Source: Cliona cf. orientalis
Lineage: Eukaryota; Porifera; Demospongiae; Clionaida; Clionaidae
Assembly (NCBI GenBank): GCA_963930775.1
Contig: OZ005690.1
Span: 10,938,411-11,002,410 of the forward strand
Reading direction: 5' to 3'
Length of the DNA: 64,000 nucleotides
Made by a program: the position numbers and the translations under genes. Shown here piece after piece: positions 47,151 to 58,758 of this stretch. Numbering within the stretch: position 1 is the first letter of the stretch; the number at the start of each line of letters is the position of its first letter. The notes under the pieces were generated by a model that did not search any database, was not told the DNA's origin, and worked only from the letters and a program-made list of their open reading frames with translations.

Positions 47151-47826
47151 CAGTGGCGTAGCTACACCAGGGCCTACCAGGGCACAGGCCCAGGCCAAAC
47201 TGACCAGTGCCCTGGTAAAATAGCCAATTCAATTAAGGATAAAGTACCTCAAAGCAAAAATAAGTGGATCATGTTAACCCGCGTTAACCTATAATGCATG
47301 AGAGGTAATTACTTCAGTTGCACCCACTTTTTAATTCTCCCATGCTAGTTCTCAACATAATCCAGTTAATCATAGTAATTAACACAGTGTTCATTCCACT
47401 ACACGAAGTATGCATGCCAGTCTGGCATGTTGCACGTACTTCTTGTCCAGTTTTGAAAACTATCATGGGACAATTAAGCAGTAAGTGCAAGTAATATTAT
47501 GTTATCAACAAATTCGCATGTTTGATATAGTTATGTATATAGTGGAGTGAATACTTCATTAATCACTATGATTAACCGAGTTATTTTGAGAACCATCATG
47601 GAAGAAGGTAGTGCATGTATGCATGCACTACTTAGAAAACCCACATTCTGGGTTAAGTTAACAACCCACTTAATTGTTTTGGCTGTGAGGTATAATAATT
47701 ATAGTTATTACAAGATTTTTTTCATTGGGTTGGGAGAGATCGAGGTCGATAGGAGTTGCAAATTCTCAAATCACTACTGGGTCCACCAAGTGCCCAGGTA
47801 ACGTTAGAAGTCTAGATACGCCACTG
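47151..47826. mobile_element. hAT-like non-autonomous DNA transposon
   Basis: The ends are CAGTGGCGTAGCTA and (complement of the right end) CAGTGGCGTATCTA, a terminus type known from hAT elements. ATTGATAA flanks both sides (47143-47150 and 47827-47834), an 8-bp target-site duplication as expected for hAT. The 676-bp interior has no transposase frame. Confidence 0.88.
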
Positions 47827-47938
47827 ATTGATAATAATATTATTAGTAGTAGTCTATCCTGGGATATCACAACATGGAAATATTATCAACAAACAGCCAC
47901 GGTCATGAAGAAGCCAAACAACACTGAGTAGCTTTGCC

Positions 47939-49771
47939 ATGGAAATGTCACTTCAGGTTCATGTGCTAATTCTTCTAGTTCTGAGTAATTGTGGACTCAC
48001 AGTTGGTAAAAAAAACAGTTGAATGAATGATGAATCTGTTACTATGAAGATTATAATGTTTCAGATGAAGTTACACTCTACCCTTCTGGGACGGCACTAG
48101 CATGCGATGGAGGTCAGCTGGAGTTCATATGTAGCATTAGAGGCAATTATCTGCGATGGATTATAGCTGTGCCAACTGATGACAACCGAACAGACTTTAA
48201 TATAGCTACACGGATACTGACTGAGTATACACAGGCATGGTCATTCTTACGGTTTTCTACCAGCTTATTCACATTCTCGGTAATCTCTCCTCCTCACACT
48301 TCACCACTATCTTCTAGTTTATTAATCAGTCCAGTAATCGACAATTTAAATGGAACTGAGGTGACTTGTGATCCACTAACATCGATATCATCTCATTCAG
48401 CATCTATCAGCATCATAGATAATAGCACCGGTAAAAGATAATCATTGGATAATCAGTATGAAGAAAAAAATTAATATTGTCCATGCAGATTCTCAGGGGT
48501 TTAATATTACGTCTCTGTCAGAGCAATTTGAAAGTCAGGATGTCTCAGTCACTCTGGAGCTGATCATGTTAAAAAATTCTATTTATTCGTATCAAGTCAC
48601 TGTGGTTCCACAGTTAAATATAGTATACTCAGAAAAGGACAGATTTATATTTCAACTGAATGTATCCTATGATATTCCGTACAATGTCACTGTTGAATCA
48701 TCTCAATGTTCACATGGACAAACAGTTCCTGGCGCAATAGCCACTACTGTACTCTACTATAGTAAGTATAATTTTAATTACATTTTGCTATGCTTCTCGT
48801 AAAGATTCTATAGGTTGTGATCACCCAAGTGCTCAGCTCAATGATTCCCAGATTATGATAATGGGCTATAATGAGATATCAATGGGGATTACTGTTACAT
48901 TAAGTTGTCTCACTGGATTGGTACTCACCGGACCAAATTCATCAATATGTATGGGAAACGGAGAATGGGAACCAAATCCTAGGGAGGCAGAGTGTAAAGG
49001 TGAGAAAAATCTATCATAGATAGAAGAAAGGTTACCCTGCATGCATGCCAACAATTACCATGCAATAGACCTAGCTATATAGGTGATTGAGGGCTTTGAA
49101 AGAGTAAAAAATAATTATTTTAATGTGTAGCTATAGGCATCCTTGCTTATCCATGTAGCTAGAGTATTGAAATGCAGGCAGTCTCTTGGAGGTCATGTGG
49201 ATCTATCCGTATAAAATTTTTGAATTACAGTAAATTGTGGTGATCCTCCTTCTCATCCTGTAAATGGCCATATTGTTCCTTACACCAACACACTGGAGGG
49301 AGCAGTAGTAACATATGTATGCTGGACTGTTTATCAAGAAGAGAACATATCATTGTGTGCAGAAATAAATACAACAGCTGTTTGCAATAACAATGGAATT
49401 TGGGAACTTCATTCTCAGGATAGATGCTCTGTATTTTCAGGTATTAAATAATCTCTCAATCTGCAGTGATTGAATACTGATACATAATTATTTATAATTA
49501 TTCTTAAGAAAAAGCACCCTTCAATTTTGAAGCACGAAGTAGAGATGGAACAATTGCTGTGGCTTCCTCAGTAACTGTGTTTATTGTGACTGCAATTTTA
49601 TTCTTTGTGACTGGTTTTTTGAGTCGACACTTCTGTCAAAAAGGGAGAAAGACAGATGATGATCATCAGGTGGTAAAGAAAGAGATCCCTATATATGATG
49701 ATATTGTACTAAAGGAACAGGGACAGGAGCTAGAGCTGAAGGAAAATGTAGCTTATGCTCCAGTACGATAA
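47939..49771 (+). CDS. Receptor 1: Ig-FN3-Sushi-Sushi-TM with ITIM-like tail
   Basis: Exons 47939-48005, 48065-48430, 48489-48761, 48814-48999, 49231-49440 and 49509-49771 join at GT-AG sites, all phase 1, into 454 aa. The first encodes a signal peptide (VHVLILLVLSNCG). The second is Ig-like (two Cys around a Trp). The third is FN3-like. The fourth and fifth are Sushi/CCP modules (NGEWEP and NNNGIWEL). The last holds one TM helix and a tail with PIYDDIVL and ENVAYAPV; VAYAPV fits the ITIM consensus V-x-Y-x-x-V. AATAAA follows the stop at about 49775. Predicted single-pass surface receptor; ligand unknown. Confidence 0.8.
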
Positions 49772-50399
49772 AATAAATGTATAATAATTATTGTAACAGC
49801 TAATAATTATAACATGTCCATAAAGCCAAAATAGACTAAATCACTCTACGTTTTGTTGATCATTTTATATTAATTTTTTGAACGGAATATTGTTGTAGAT
49901 TTGCATGTTATTGTTAAGTGGTTGGGGAATTATTATTATCATAACAGTGTGTGGTCACATGAATGATTATTATCATCAGTGTGCTATCAAAACTTGAAGC
50001 TACTCATGTCCATACACTGCTGGTCTTGACATACTTTTGGACGAGAGTTGCTTCAATTAAAATATGATCTCCAAAAAATTATTAATGGAAATTAATGACA
50101 TTAATTGTATGAATAGAAGTGGCAACAACATTAATAATAAACAAACACAAAAATCAATTTTATCAGCCTTATAGTATAATAATAATAATTATAACAAGAA
50201 TCAAGGAAATTTAAAATACTCTATTGATTATAATTATTATGCATGAATATCAAGTGTATCAGAGAAAACAGTCATGAATACCTACTATGTGCACACACAT
50301 ATAATACACATGTATGATACACATACACACACACGTACATGCATGCATACGCAAGCATGGAACACCCTACACCCTACAGAGCTAATTTTAAGGTTACAC
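49772..50399. other. 3' flank shared with 54475-55222
   Basis: AT-rich intergenic DNA with a CA-rich tract (50290-50350). The same sequence, diverged, recurs at 54475-55222, including ATGTAGCTTATGCTCCAGTA from the receptor tail. It is part of a segmental duplication. Confidence 0.65.
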
Positions 50400-51821
50400 C
50401 TAATATTCCAACAAAAATCGAAAAATAAGCAATATAGAAACCAAAGGATAGCTTTGCACACAATATGGATATTTGAATGTGCAATCTTGGATCTTTAGGT
50501 AATGTATGAATTTCTCTTTGTCATCCAGGTTGATATTTTGCCACTCTGCATTGGAAACCTTTTTTATCATGGCTGTGTAGCCCGTAGTTACGCTAGCTGC
50601 ACGGAAGCATGGATAGATAAATAGTATGCAGTGCTCGAGGGCAAACAAAAACACATAAGCAAGCCGGAGTCTGCAAGACACTAGATGTTCACCGTGGCAC
50701 TGGATATCAGGGTCTTCCTGGCCATACAATTCGAGTATTATCATTTGTGCTACATATGCGATCGACATGAATGCTGTAATCGTATAGAGGATCCAGTGGA
50801 CGGCAAACCAGGTTCCAAATGGGTACAGGGTTGTGTGAAGCATCCGGTGATACCACTTTAATATCGCCTTCAATAAGTGTAGCCGAGATTCTTTAATTAT
50901 ATCCTCATCCGTTATATATTCTTTATCTCTGAGCCATTCTAAATTTCTATCAATAACACGAATACGCCCAGTATCAGCATCAGGTTCACCGATACGGAAA
51001 TGCGTTGCATGCTCTACTTTGCTGAAGAGTTCAGGAAGCTTTTGCGTGCATGTGGTTCGGACAGAATAGGCCACCTTTGAAAATATGAAACAGCTAAGTA
51101 TGGCACAGAATTGCGAAGCAAACTGAAATGTTAGTCCACCAGCATCAATCGTTTCCCTTATCTTTTGTCGTTGATCTATGCTTCCGGTAAAAATGATAAA
51201 GAGGAGTGCTACACTGCCAACGTAGATTAGAATGTTCAGGGAAAATATGGCCATAAAGTAGCACGATTGCTTGGGGGATAGTTTGGTGGCAGTGTTTCCA
51301 TTTGAATCTATGAAAGGGCTCTGGAGAATACCTGTATTTTCTGGCTTAAGATTTTCACCAAAATACTCCCAACACTCTCTCAACCATGCCTTTACCTTTT
51401 TTGATATCTTTCTGAAAATGCTGTACTGCGTGTACAACACGTATATCATAAACAGATATGAGATTGTACCAGATACAGTTGCAGTAGTGAGAACTGTCTT
51501 TTGCCAATCATAAAATATCGTCAAATTGATAGCTTGAACTGCACCAAGATCAGATTCGTTGGTGATATTATGTGCCATTGTTAAATTGAGTAATTGTGTT
51601 GTTTTAATAACACTGATGTAACCACAGAACTTATATGGACACCATGCAATAATATAAGTGTCAAACACCAGCGAAAGTACGTTGATACCCAAAAATATCA
51701 CTGTAAATATCGAGGTCCACACCAAAATTATGATCTTTTTCCAATCTTTATGGCTGCTCGGTATGATAGTTAACTGGCCAGTGAGAGAGCAAAGAAAGTA
51801 GAAAACAAAGTACAAAGACAA
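50400..51821 (-). pseudogene. Multi-pass membrane protein copy 1, broken at both ends
   Basis: About 470 codons resemble 55223-56713 throughout, with about seven hydrophobic segments and the shared motifs AHNITNESDLGAVQ and SPFIDSNGNTATKLSPKQ. The frame opens with TTG. A 10-bp deletion relative to the intact copy removed the ATG, and TAA/TGA lie just upstream in frame. At the 3' end one T is missing (near 50475), which replaces the last TM segment with unrelated residues. I do not recognise the family. Confidence 0.7.
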
Positions 51822-53595
51822 CCTGGCTCATTATGATTGGGCTGTTCTGCTTAAACAATAGCGTCTTGCTGTCCACCTTCAAGAAGCCTGTCAGCTACAC
51901 ATGTAATACATAAAAGTTAGTCCTGACTTAGTACGAAAATCAATACATTGATCATGATATTTGCTCTGCATGCACCTGGCCCGTCTTAGCCTGAGGTGGT
52001 TACTCATAATACACACACCACAACAGTTACGTGTAAATAATCTTATTGTTGAAAAAGCTAACTCTAACCGAAGATAAAGTAATTGGGAGAGAGATTGGTA
52101 ATTGCTACATCACGAATGTCTATACACGAAAGCAAGAATATAAATATTAATATTACTCTTGATGAAAATAGGTGTCAAAATAGCCTCGCCCCCTGCCATA
52201 TGGCCCTTGGGGATGAGGCTAATGCCAAGTGTTTTGCCTAAATTAGTAATTGGGCTTCGGTTGGTGCAGTACATGTACAGCACAGCCATGCATTGAACCT
52301 CAACAGAAGACCTAAGGCACCAAAGAACTTAAAAATTAAAGCTTGAGTCCTATAATTGTATTAGATATATACCAAGATATTAACCTAGCTCTCTCTCAGG
52401 CTGGTCAGAATCTATCATTTTTTTCCCTATCATGCATCCCACAATCATATGTGACTCAAATTTTTACCCTGTGCCCATGCGCAAGGGGTAAAGCAATCAA
52501 TTTGTCTGTCTGTCGTCATCGGCACGAAAATCGCCAGATCTTGCGTTCTATATAGGCGTCTATGTGTGCTATAAGCATAACCAATTGGTAGATATCGGTG
52601 AAAAATTGGTTTGTAGCTACGCGCTTCGAATTGCATGCAGCTACAATCAAGTAGCTAGCACTTTCTTTCAGAGATTTGAACCACTGCACTATGAGAAGGT
52701 TGTCGACATTGACATAGAATATTTAACTGCCACTGCATCTTTTAGGCACCTTAATACTGATTGTCAGACTGCATTAGGCTAAGTGACTGATTATGCAACG
52801 TAAGCAACCATAGTTGCAGAAGCATATTATATATATAGGGTGATAGAAGCTTGTTAAGTTTGTAGAATTCCATCATCTAACATGATAAGTTACGTAACTT
52901 TATATATGACTGTATAGATTTCATTTTAGCCACAGCTGTTATTGTTAAAGTACATGCATGCAGACTTCAATTTAGCTGACACGGTGAACACGTGATATGT
53001 ACACTATAGTCATTCCATTATTATAATGCTTCTAATGTTGTGGAAGCTTGTTAATGGATTTGTTATATTATATTATGTGCAATCCCATATTTAAAATGGA
53101 TCTAACAGGACTTGTTAAATTTATGACTGAGCAAAATTCATTATAGCCATAGCTAATTAATTTTATCATAATATTATTTTATTATATAAGTAGAGTCACA
53201 TCTTAATTTCAGTTTAATGATAGGGAAGCACTTTAATGGATTTTGCTCGGAGAGTCCCATTCAATTTGATGCTGCAATTCTATTAAAACCTGTAGCAATG
53301 CTGTGTTCTATAATGCCGTGGCCAAGAGGGACACTGCCATTCCCAACAGAAGACCTAAGGCACCAAAGAGCTTAAATTATAATAATTATTTATTAAAGCT
53401 TGAGTCTTATTCTATTAGATACCAAGCTAGTAAACCTCTCTCAGTCTAATCAGAATCTATCCTTTTCCCCCTATCATAATATATGTCCCACAATTAGCAA
53501 TACTATAGCCAATGTGTCAATAATATTATTATTAGTACATACACATATCACTGGAAAGTGGACTGTGTTTAAAAATTAATTATAGATCTACTCAC
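51822..53595. other. Intergenic region with a direct repeat
   Basis: Only short ORFs. A sequence starting AACAGAAGACCTAAGGCACC at 52302-52445 recurs at 53346-53494 in diverged form, a direct repeat of about 145 bp. No gene could be identified. Confidence 0.5.
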
Positions 53596-53644
53596 CTTCC
53601 CCTTCCCGATCGCGATCACCAACAATGGCAATATCGTCGGCCAT
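53596..53644 (-). CDS. Possible first coding exon of an unknown gene
   Basis: On the minus strand ATG at 53644 opens a frame reading MADDIAIVGDRDREGE, followed by a strong donor GTGAGT (53595-53590). A perfect TGCGCATGCGCA lies 100 bp upstream, as in the kinase promoters. No downstream exon was found to the left, so this may be an orphaned first exon or promoter copy. MAD plus acidic residues recalls CPSF6 N termini, but that is too weak to claim. Confidence 0.35.
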
Positions 53645-53743
53645 AGCTGAAGTTCAGTATTAAAAGTGCCGCGTCGTTATAATGCATTCACAATCATGTG
53701 ACTGCCATGGATCATTGACTGTTCAGCCCCACCCGTTAATCAT

Positions 53744-53755
53744 TGCGCATGCGCA
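53744..53755. promoter_or_regulatory. NRF-1-type palindrome, orphan
   Basis: Perfect TGCGCATGCGCA with no kinase gene next to it. It is placed correctly for the possible minus-strand exon ending at 53644. Confidence 0.45.
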
Positions 53756-53825
53756 TAATAATAATATTATGCCATCTGGGGGAGGGGCTGGTTAGCTCCA
53801 TTGAACTAGTTGTCATGGTTTCGGG

Positions 53826-53903
53826 GAGGGTGGGGGGGTGGGGGGGAAGCTCCCCCCCCCCCCCCCCCCCCCCCCCAAAAAGAAAGAGAGAAAGAAGAAA
53901 AGA

Positions 53904-53986
<83 letters not shown>
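53826..53986 (+). repeat. G-run, 25-base C-run and (GA)n microsatellite
   Basis: Interrupted G runs (53824-53846), a C homopolymer (53852-53876), a GA-rich stretch, then a pure (AG)n tract of about 80 bp to 53986. ORFs here on both strands are products of the repeat. Confidence 0.95.
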
Positions 53987-53988
<2 letters not shown>

Positions 53989-54474
53989 GCATGGTGTGGG
54001 AAAGGGAGCGTGTACATTTTTGCGTCGCATTGCAAGTGATCAGTATGGTCTCCTACTTCATGACTCAATTATTTAAGAGCACTAGATAAAACTATGCAAT
54101 ACCTCAGTGACATCAGAAAACACAATCGTTTTAATTGAGGTAAAGGTCATGGTGCGTGAAACTGCCACGCCCACTTCTCCCCCAAAAATTTTTTTCTGGA
54201 TGAAACCCTGGTTGTTCTGCCATGCAGTGCTAGCTATACATTTTACGTCCCATTAAAAGTTAGATATTAAATCATCTGATTTTATGATGGTTCAAGTATT
54301 TGATCATGAGCTGAAAATGAATCTAACTTTTATCTGGTTATACTATACATAATCTTTATAATACCTCAGACACTTATAAAACCCTCAGGTTCGCCTTCGG
54401 TATTTTATATCAGTGTCTTCAGTATTCTAAATCCTGTAGATCCCTGTCTAACTTCAGTAAGGGACAGATTTAAA

Positions 54475-54711
54475 ATGTAGCTTATGCTCCAGTACGATAA
54501 AATATTATAATACTAATTATTGTAACACAGCTAATGATTATAGCATGTTCATACAGCAAAGTAGACTAAATTACTCTATGTTTTGTTGATCATTTTATAT
54601 TTAATAACAGGATATAATTGTTGTAGATTTGCATGTTATTATTTATTAATAATAAGTGGTTGGCGAATTATTATTATCATATTATTTTTATTATACTCTT
54701 TAAAAACCCTC
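54475..54711 (+). other. Duplicated receptor tail and 3' flank
   Basis: 54475-54501 repeats the last codons of receptor 1 (GTAGCTTATGCTCCAGTACG) and its 3' flank. No other receptor exon precedes it on this strand. It marks the left edge of the segmental duplication. Confidence 0.7.
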
Positions 54712-54900
54712 AATCACCTAGCTAGCTGTATTGCATGGTAATTGTTGGCATGCAGGGTAACCGTTCTTCTCTGATCTATCTATGACAGATTTTCATTCTG
54801 CCTCCGTGGGGTTTGGTTCCCATTCTCCATTTCCCATACATGTTGATAAATTTGGTCCGGTAAGTACCAATCCAGTGGGACAACTTAATGTAACAGCACT
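54712..54900 (-). pseudogene. Inverted Sushi-exon relic
   Basis: On the minus strand this matches the first Sushi exon and following intron of receptor 1 (48890-49095), including CATGTATGGGAAATGGAGAA and AACCAAACCCCACGGAGGCA. It lies inside the duplicated flank in opposite orientation, so an inversion or fold-back event took place. Confidence 0.75.
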
Positions 54901-55222
54901 TCACGGTCTCCAAAATAATTATTAATGGGAATCAATGACATTGTATGACTAGAAGTGCATGGAAACAATAATAATATTAATAATAAATCACAAAAATCAA
55001 TTTTATCAGCCTTATAGTATAATATAACAAGAATCAAAGAAATTTAATACTCTACTGACTATAATTATGCATGACAAGTGTATCGGAGAAAACAGTTATC
55101 AATACCTACTTTGTGCACACACATACATTACTATATACAATCATACGTATGATACACATGCATATAATTATACACACACACACGTACATGTATGCATACA
55201 CAAACATGGAATACCCCACATC

Positions 55223-56713
55223 TTACAGAGCTAATTTCAAGGTTACACCTAATATTCCAACAAAAATCGAAAAATAAGCAATGTAGAAACCAAAGGATAA
55301 CTTTGCACACAATATGGATATTTTGAATGTGCAATCTTGGATCTTTAGGTAATGTAGGAATTTCTCCTTGTCATCTGGGTCGATATTTTGCCACTCTGTG
55401 TTGGAAACCTTTTTTATCATGGCCGTGTAACCTGTTGTTACGCTAGCTGCACGGAAACACGGATAGATAAATAGTATGCAGTGCTCGAGGGCAAATAAAA
55501 ACACATAAGCAAGGCGGAGTCTGCAGGATGCTAGATGTTCACCGTGGCACTTGATATCAGCAGCTTCCTGACCGTACAATTCGAGTATTATCTTTTCTGC
55601 CACGTACGCGATGGACATGAATGCTGTTACTGTAAAGAGGATCCAGTGGACGGCAAACCAGGTTCCAAACGGATACAGGGTTGTGTGAAGCATTCTGTGA
55701 TACCACTTTAATATCGCCTTCAATAGGTGTAGCCGAGATCGTTTAATTGTATCCTCATCTGTTATATATTTTTCATCTCTGAGCCACCTTAAGTGTTCGT
55801 CATCATTAAGAGGTCCAATGATACGTTCACCAAAATGCTCTGCAGCTGCAAGCTCTACTTTGTAAAAGAGTTCAGGAAGTTTTTGTGTGCATGTGGTTCG
55901 GACTGAATAGGCCACCTTTGAAAATATGAAACAGCTAAGTATGGCACAGAATTGGGAAGCAAACTGAAATGCTAGTCCGCCAGCATCGATGATTTCCCTT
56001 TCCTTTAGTCGTTGATCTACCTTTCCGGCAAAAATGATAAAGAGGAGTGCTACACTGCCAATGTAGACTAGAATGTTCAGGGAATATATGGCCATAAAGT
56101 AGCAGGATTGCTTGGGGGATAGTTTAGTGGCAGTATTTCCGTTTGAATCTATGAAAGGGCTCTGGAGAACATCAGTTATTTCTGGCTTAAGTTTTTCACC
56201 ACAACATATCCAAAACCTTCTCAACCATTCCCTGGGCTTACAATTTACTGGTATCTTTACAAGAATGCTGTACTGCGTATACAACACATATATCATAAAA
56301 AGGTACGAGATTGTACCAGATGCAGTTGAGGTGGTGACAACTGTCTTTTGCCAATCATCATATATCGTCAAATTGACAGCTTGAACAGCACCAAGATCAG
56401 ATTCGTTAGTGATATTATTTGCCATTGTTAAATTTAGTAGTCGTGTTGTTTCAAATACACTAATGTAACCACAGTATTTGTATCGACACCATGCAATAAT
56501 GTAAATGTCAAATACCAGTGAAAGTAGGTTGATACACAGAAATATCACTGTAGTTATCAAGGTCCACACCACAATCAAGATCTTTATCCCATCTTTACAA
56601 CTGCAGCTGCTTGGTATGATAGTTAACTGGCCAGTGATAGAGCAAAGAAAGTAGAAAACAAAGTACACCATCTTATAAAGACAACCTGGCTCATTATGGT
56701 TGGGAAACTTCAT
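55223..56713 (-). CDS. Multi-pass membrane protein copy 2 (intact), 496 aa
   Basis: Single-exon frame with ATG at 56713; a second ATG at 56671 (MVYFVFYFLCSITGQ) is an alternative start. About eight hydrophobic segments are visible: near the N terminus, KILIVVWTLITTVIFLCINL, TASGTISYLFMIYVLY, SLNILVYIGSVALLFIIF, FQFASQFCAILSCFIF, WFAVHWILFTVTAFMSIAYV, LAYVFLFALEHCILFIYPCF and FGFYIAYFSIFVGILGV. N-glycosylation sites occur in NLTMANNITNESD. I cannot assign a family; a channel, transporter or receptor-like role is open. The upstream edge lies in a 59-bp perfect inverted repeat. Confidence 0.7.
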   Translation of the reverse strand: MKFPNHNEPGCLYKMVYFVFYFLCSITGQLTIIPSSCSCKDGIKILIVVWTLITTVIFLCINLLSLVFDIYIIAWCRYKYCGYISVFETTRLLNLTMANNITNESDLGAVQAVNLTIYDDWQKTVVTTSTASGTISYLFMIYVLYTQYSILVKIPVNCKPREWLRRFWICCGEKLKPEITDVLQSPFIDSNGNTATKLSPKQSCYFMAIYSLNILVYIGSVALLFIIFAGKVDQRLKEREIIDAGGLAFQFASQFCAILSCFIFSKVAYSVRTTCTQKLPELFYKVELAAAEHFGERIIGPLNDDEHLRWLRDEKYITDEDTIKRSRLHLLKAILKWYHRMLHTTLYPFGTWFAVHWILFTVTAFMSIAYVAEKIILELYGQEAADIKCHGEHLASCRLRLAYVFLFALEHCILFIYPCFRAASVTTGYTAMIKKVSNTEWQNIDPDDKEKFLHYLKIQDCTFKISILCAKLSFGFYIAYFSIFVGILGVTLKLAL

Positions 56714-56845
56714 AAAATTTAATACTTAGTCTTGTATGCAGCTGTATGGCAGAAGAGCTGATGTCGTTAGTGGTCTTCCTAGGGAACATCAGCTCTTCTG
56801 CCATACAGCTGCATACAAGACTAAGTATTAAATTTTATGAAGTTT
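56705..56845. repeat. Perfect 59-bp inverted repeat with 23-bp spacer
   Basis: 56705-56763 and 56787-56845 are exact reverse complements. The spacer is TCGTTAGTGGTCTTCCTAGGGAA reduced to its 23 bases at 56764-56786. The left arm contains the ATG of the membrane-protein gene; the right arm contains a mirrored copy. Confidence 0.92.
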
Positions 56846-57113
56846 TCATCACAATGAATACTCTAACTTGCAGTTTGGACTAAGTGATGCTCACAGGTAA
56901 TAATTATGCTATAGAAAACAGGCTAGGTGATTGTCTGACTCTATGATGAGAACAAGTGTTTGAGCTGAAAATGAATCTGTATAAATTTTATCTGTTAAGG
57001 TTATTAACTATTATGCCACGAAAGGAAATAATGGTCTAAAGTTGAAAATATTAATGTGTAGTTAGTGATATTATTATCGGTCACAGGGCTCATCGATAAG
57101 CCCTTGCCGGTTA

Positions 57114-58758
57114 CTAATGTTCAATAGTGATGGATTTTGATGCTCCATAGGCCACATTAACTGTTAGCTCAAGATTTTCCTGGGGTTTTGCTGTACTTGC
57201 AATTGGTAGAATGTAATCATAAATAGGGTCTTGATCATGATCAGTTGTGGTGATGTGAAATTTCCTTTTGAACCGAAAATATCGACCAATCACAAATCCA
57301 GCGATGAAAATTATAGTTGAAGTAGCAATAAACGTAAATATTGAAGACGATACTGCAGCTGCAAGTGAACACTCTGATTTGGGCATACATTCTTGAACAG
57401 TGGTACTCTCTAGATCTGTATACACTGATAAACACCAATAATAATATTATTATTATTAATGCGAATCAGTATGCATGTATAATGATCATATTAATAGTTA
57501 TTGCACATGAGGATCTGGTGATCTGTAAAACAGTTTTGTATATAACAGTTTCTGTATACTCCTTTCTCCTCCCTCTTACTCTTATTTAATAATGTACCTT
57601 CTGAACGGTCAGAGATATTATCACACATTATCCTCCTTGTGTCAAGTTCCCATTCTCCATTCCCTGTGCATGTTGCTGAATCAGGTCCAATAAGTACAAA
57701 TCCAGGAGGATAACTGAAACTGACAGTACTTCCCTCAAATGTGAGTATCATGCCATCAACTCTTGGGACAGTATCATTGTCAAATGTAAACAGCATCTCT
57801 GGATTATCACACTTTGCTATACAAACAGGGCAGAAACATAATTAGTCATGGTTTCAAAATAATATAGCTACTCTTAGTATAATTATGTAGCTGTATCTCA
57901 CCATAGTTTAATGTAATGACAGCAGTACTGCAAGGAGGAGCAGCCTCAACACTGACATTATAGTTAGTGTTGTACGGTATCGTTAGTTGACGACTGCTAT
58001 TCCCAGTGATGGCTATGGAGGTCAAAGGTGATACACTGGTGGTGTACGTGACACCTTCTTGTGGAGTCCACTCCACAGTGACTGTGACATTATCAGCCTC
58101 GTAACGCTCGTCCGAAACCCTCAATTTCGGAGTGTATAGCGGGAAATCTATGATTATATTAGCATGAATACAAGATACGCATATTATTATTACTTTTGTT
58201 ACAACAATAATGAATTCACCCTGATGGGTATCAATAATTTGGATGGTAGTTGCAGCTGATGTTGTTGAGTCTGATAGATCCGAGCAGTTCACTACTGATC
58301 CGTTCAAAAAAATGCTAACTGAATCAATAGATAGCGTAGAGACCAGAGGTGAAGCTCCTGGATCAGAGATTTTTGTGAAAGTGAACATAATGGAATTATT
58401 GACTGTTACTGGTGTCCTCTGATTCTTGGCACTTCCTAATGTGATTACTACATCATCGACAAATCGGAAGGTACTCTCAGACTGGAAGATATCCCATTTT
58501 ATGCCGGATTCTACAGGTGCTGTACATGTCAGCTGAAGTGGATCCCCAACACGACACACTGAGGCCACACTCGTAGGAGAAAGTGTCAACTGACCTATAT
58601 TAATAAACACTTACAATATTTAAGATTCATAATGTATCATACTTACCTATAACATTTTCATCACAGTAGCTCAGAAGCAGAACTGAAATTAACCACAACT
58701 TTTTAATGAGAATGACGATGACTGATGCCCAAATGAACTCAGTTTTTGTGATAGTCAT
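57114..58758 (-). CDS. Receptor 2: Ig-FN3-Sushi-TM
   Basis: Minus-strand exons 58758-58647, 58594-58220, 58147-57902, 57816-57598 and 57424-57114 join in phase 1 into 420 aa. Order: signal peptide or anchor (KKLWLISVLLLSYC), Ig-like (SVASVCRVGDPLQLTCTA, ..NGSVVNCSDL), FN3-like (VTVTVEWTPQEGVTYTTSVS), one Sushi, TM (FTFIATSTIIFIAGFVI). In the Sushi the second cysteine is Tyr (VSFSYPPGF, where receptor 3 has VSFSCPPGF). The tail has PIYDYIL and NVAYGAS; the second has lost the hydrophobic +3 residue of an ITIM. The start is uncertain; an upstream ATG at 58890 is possible. Confidence 0.75.

Noticed and set aside
53736-54089. Several overlapping ORFs on both strands
   Set aside because: They are translations of the homopolymer and (GA)n repeat.
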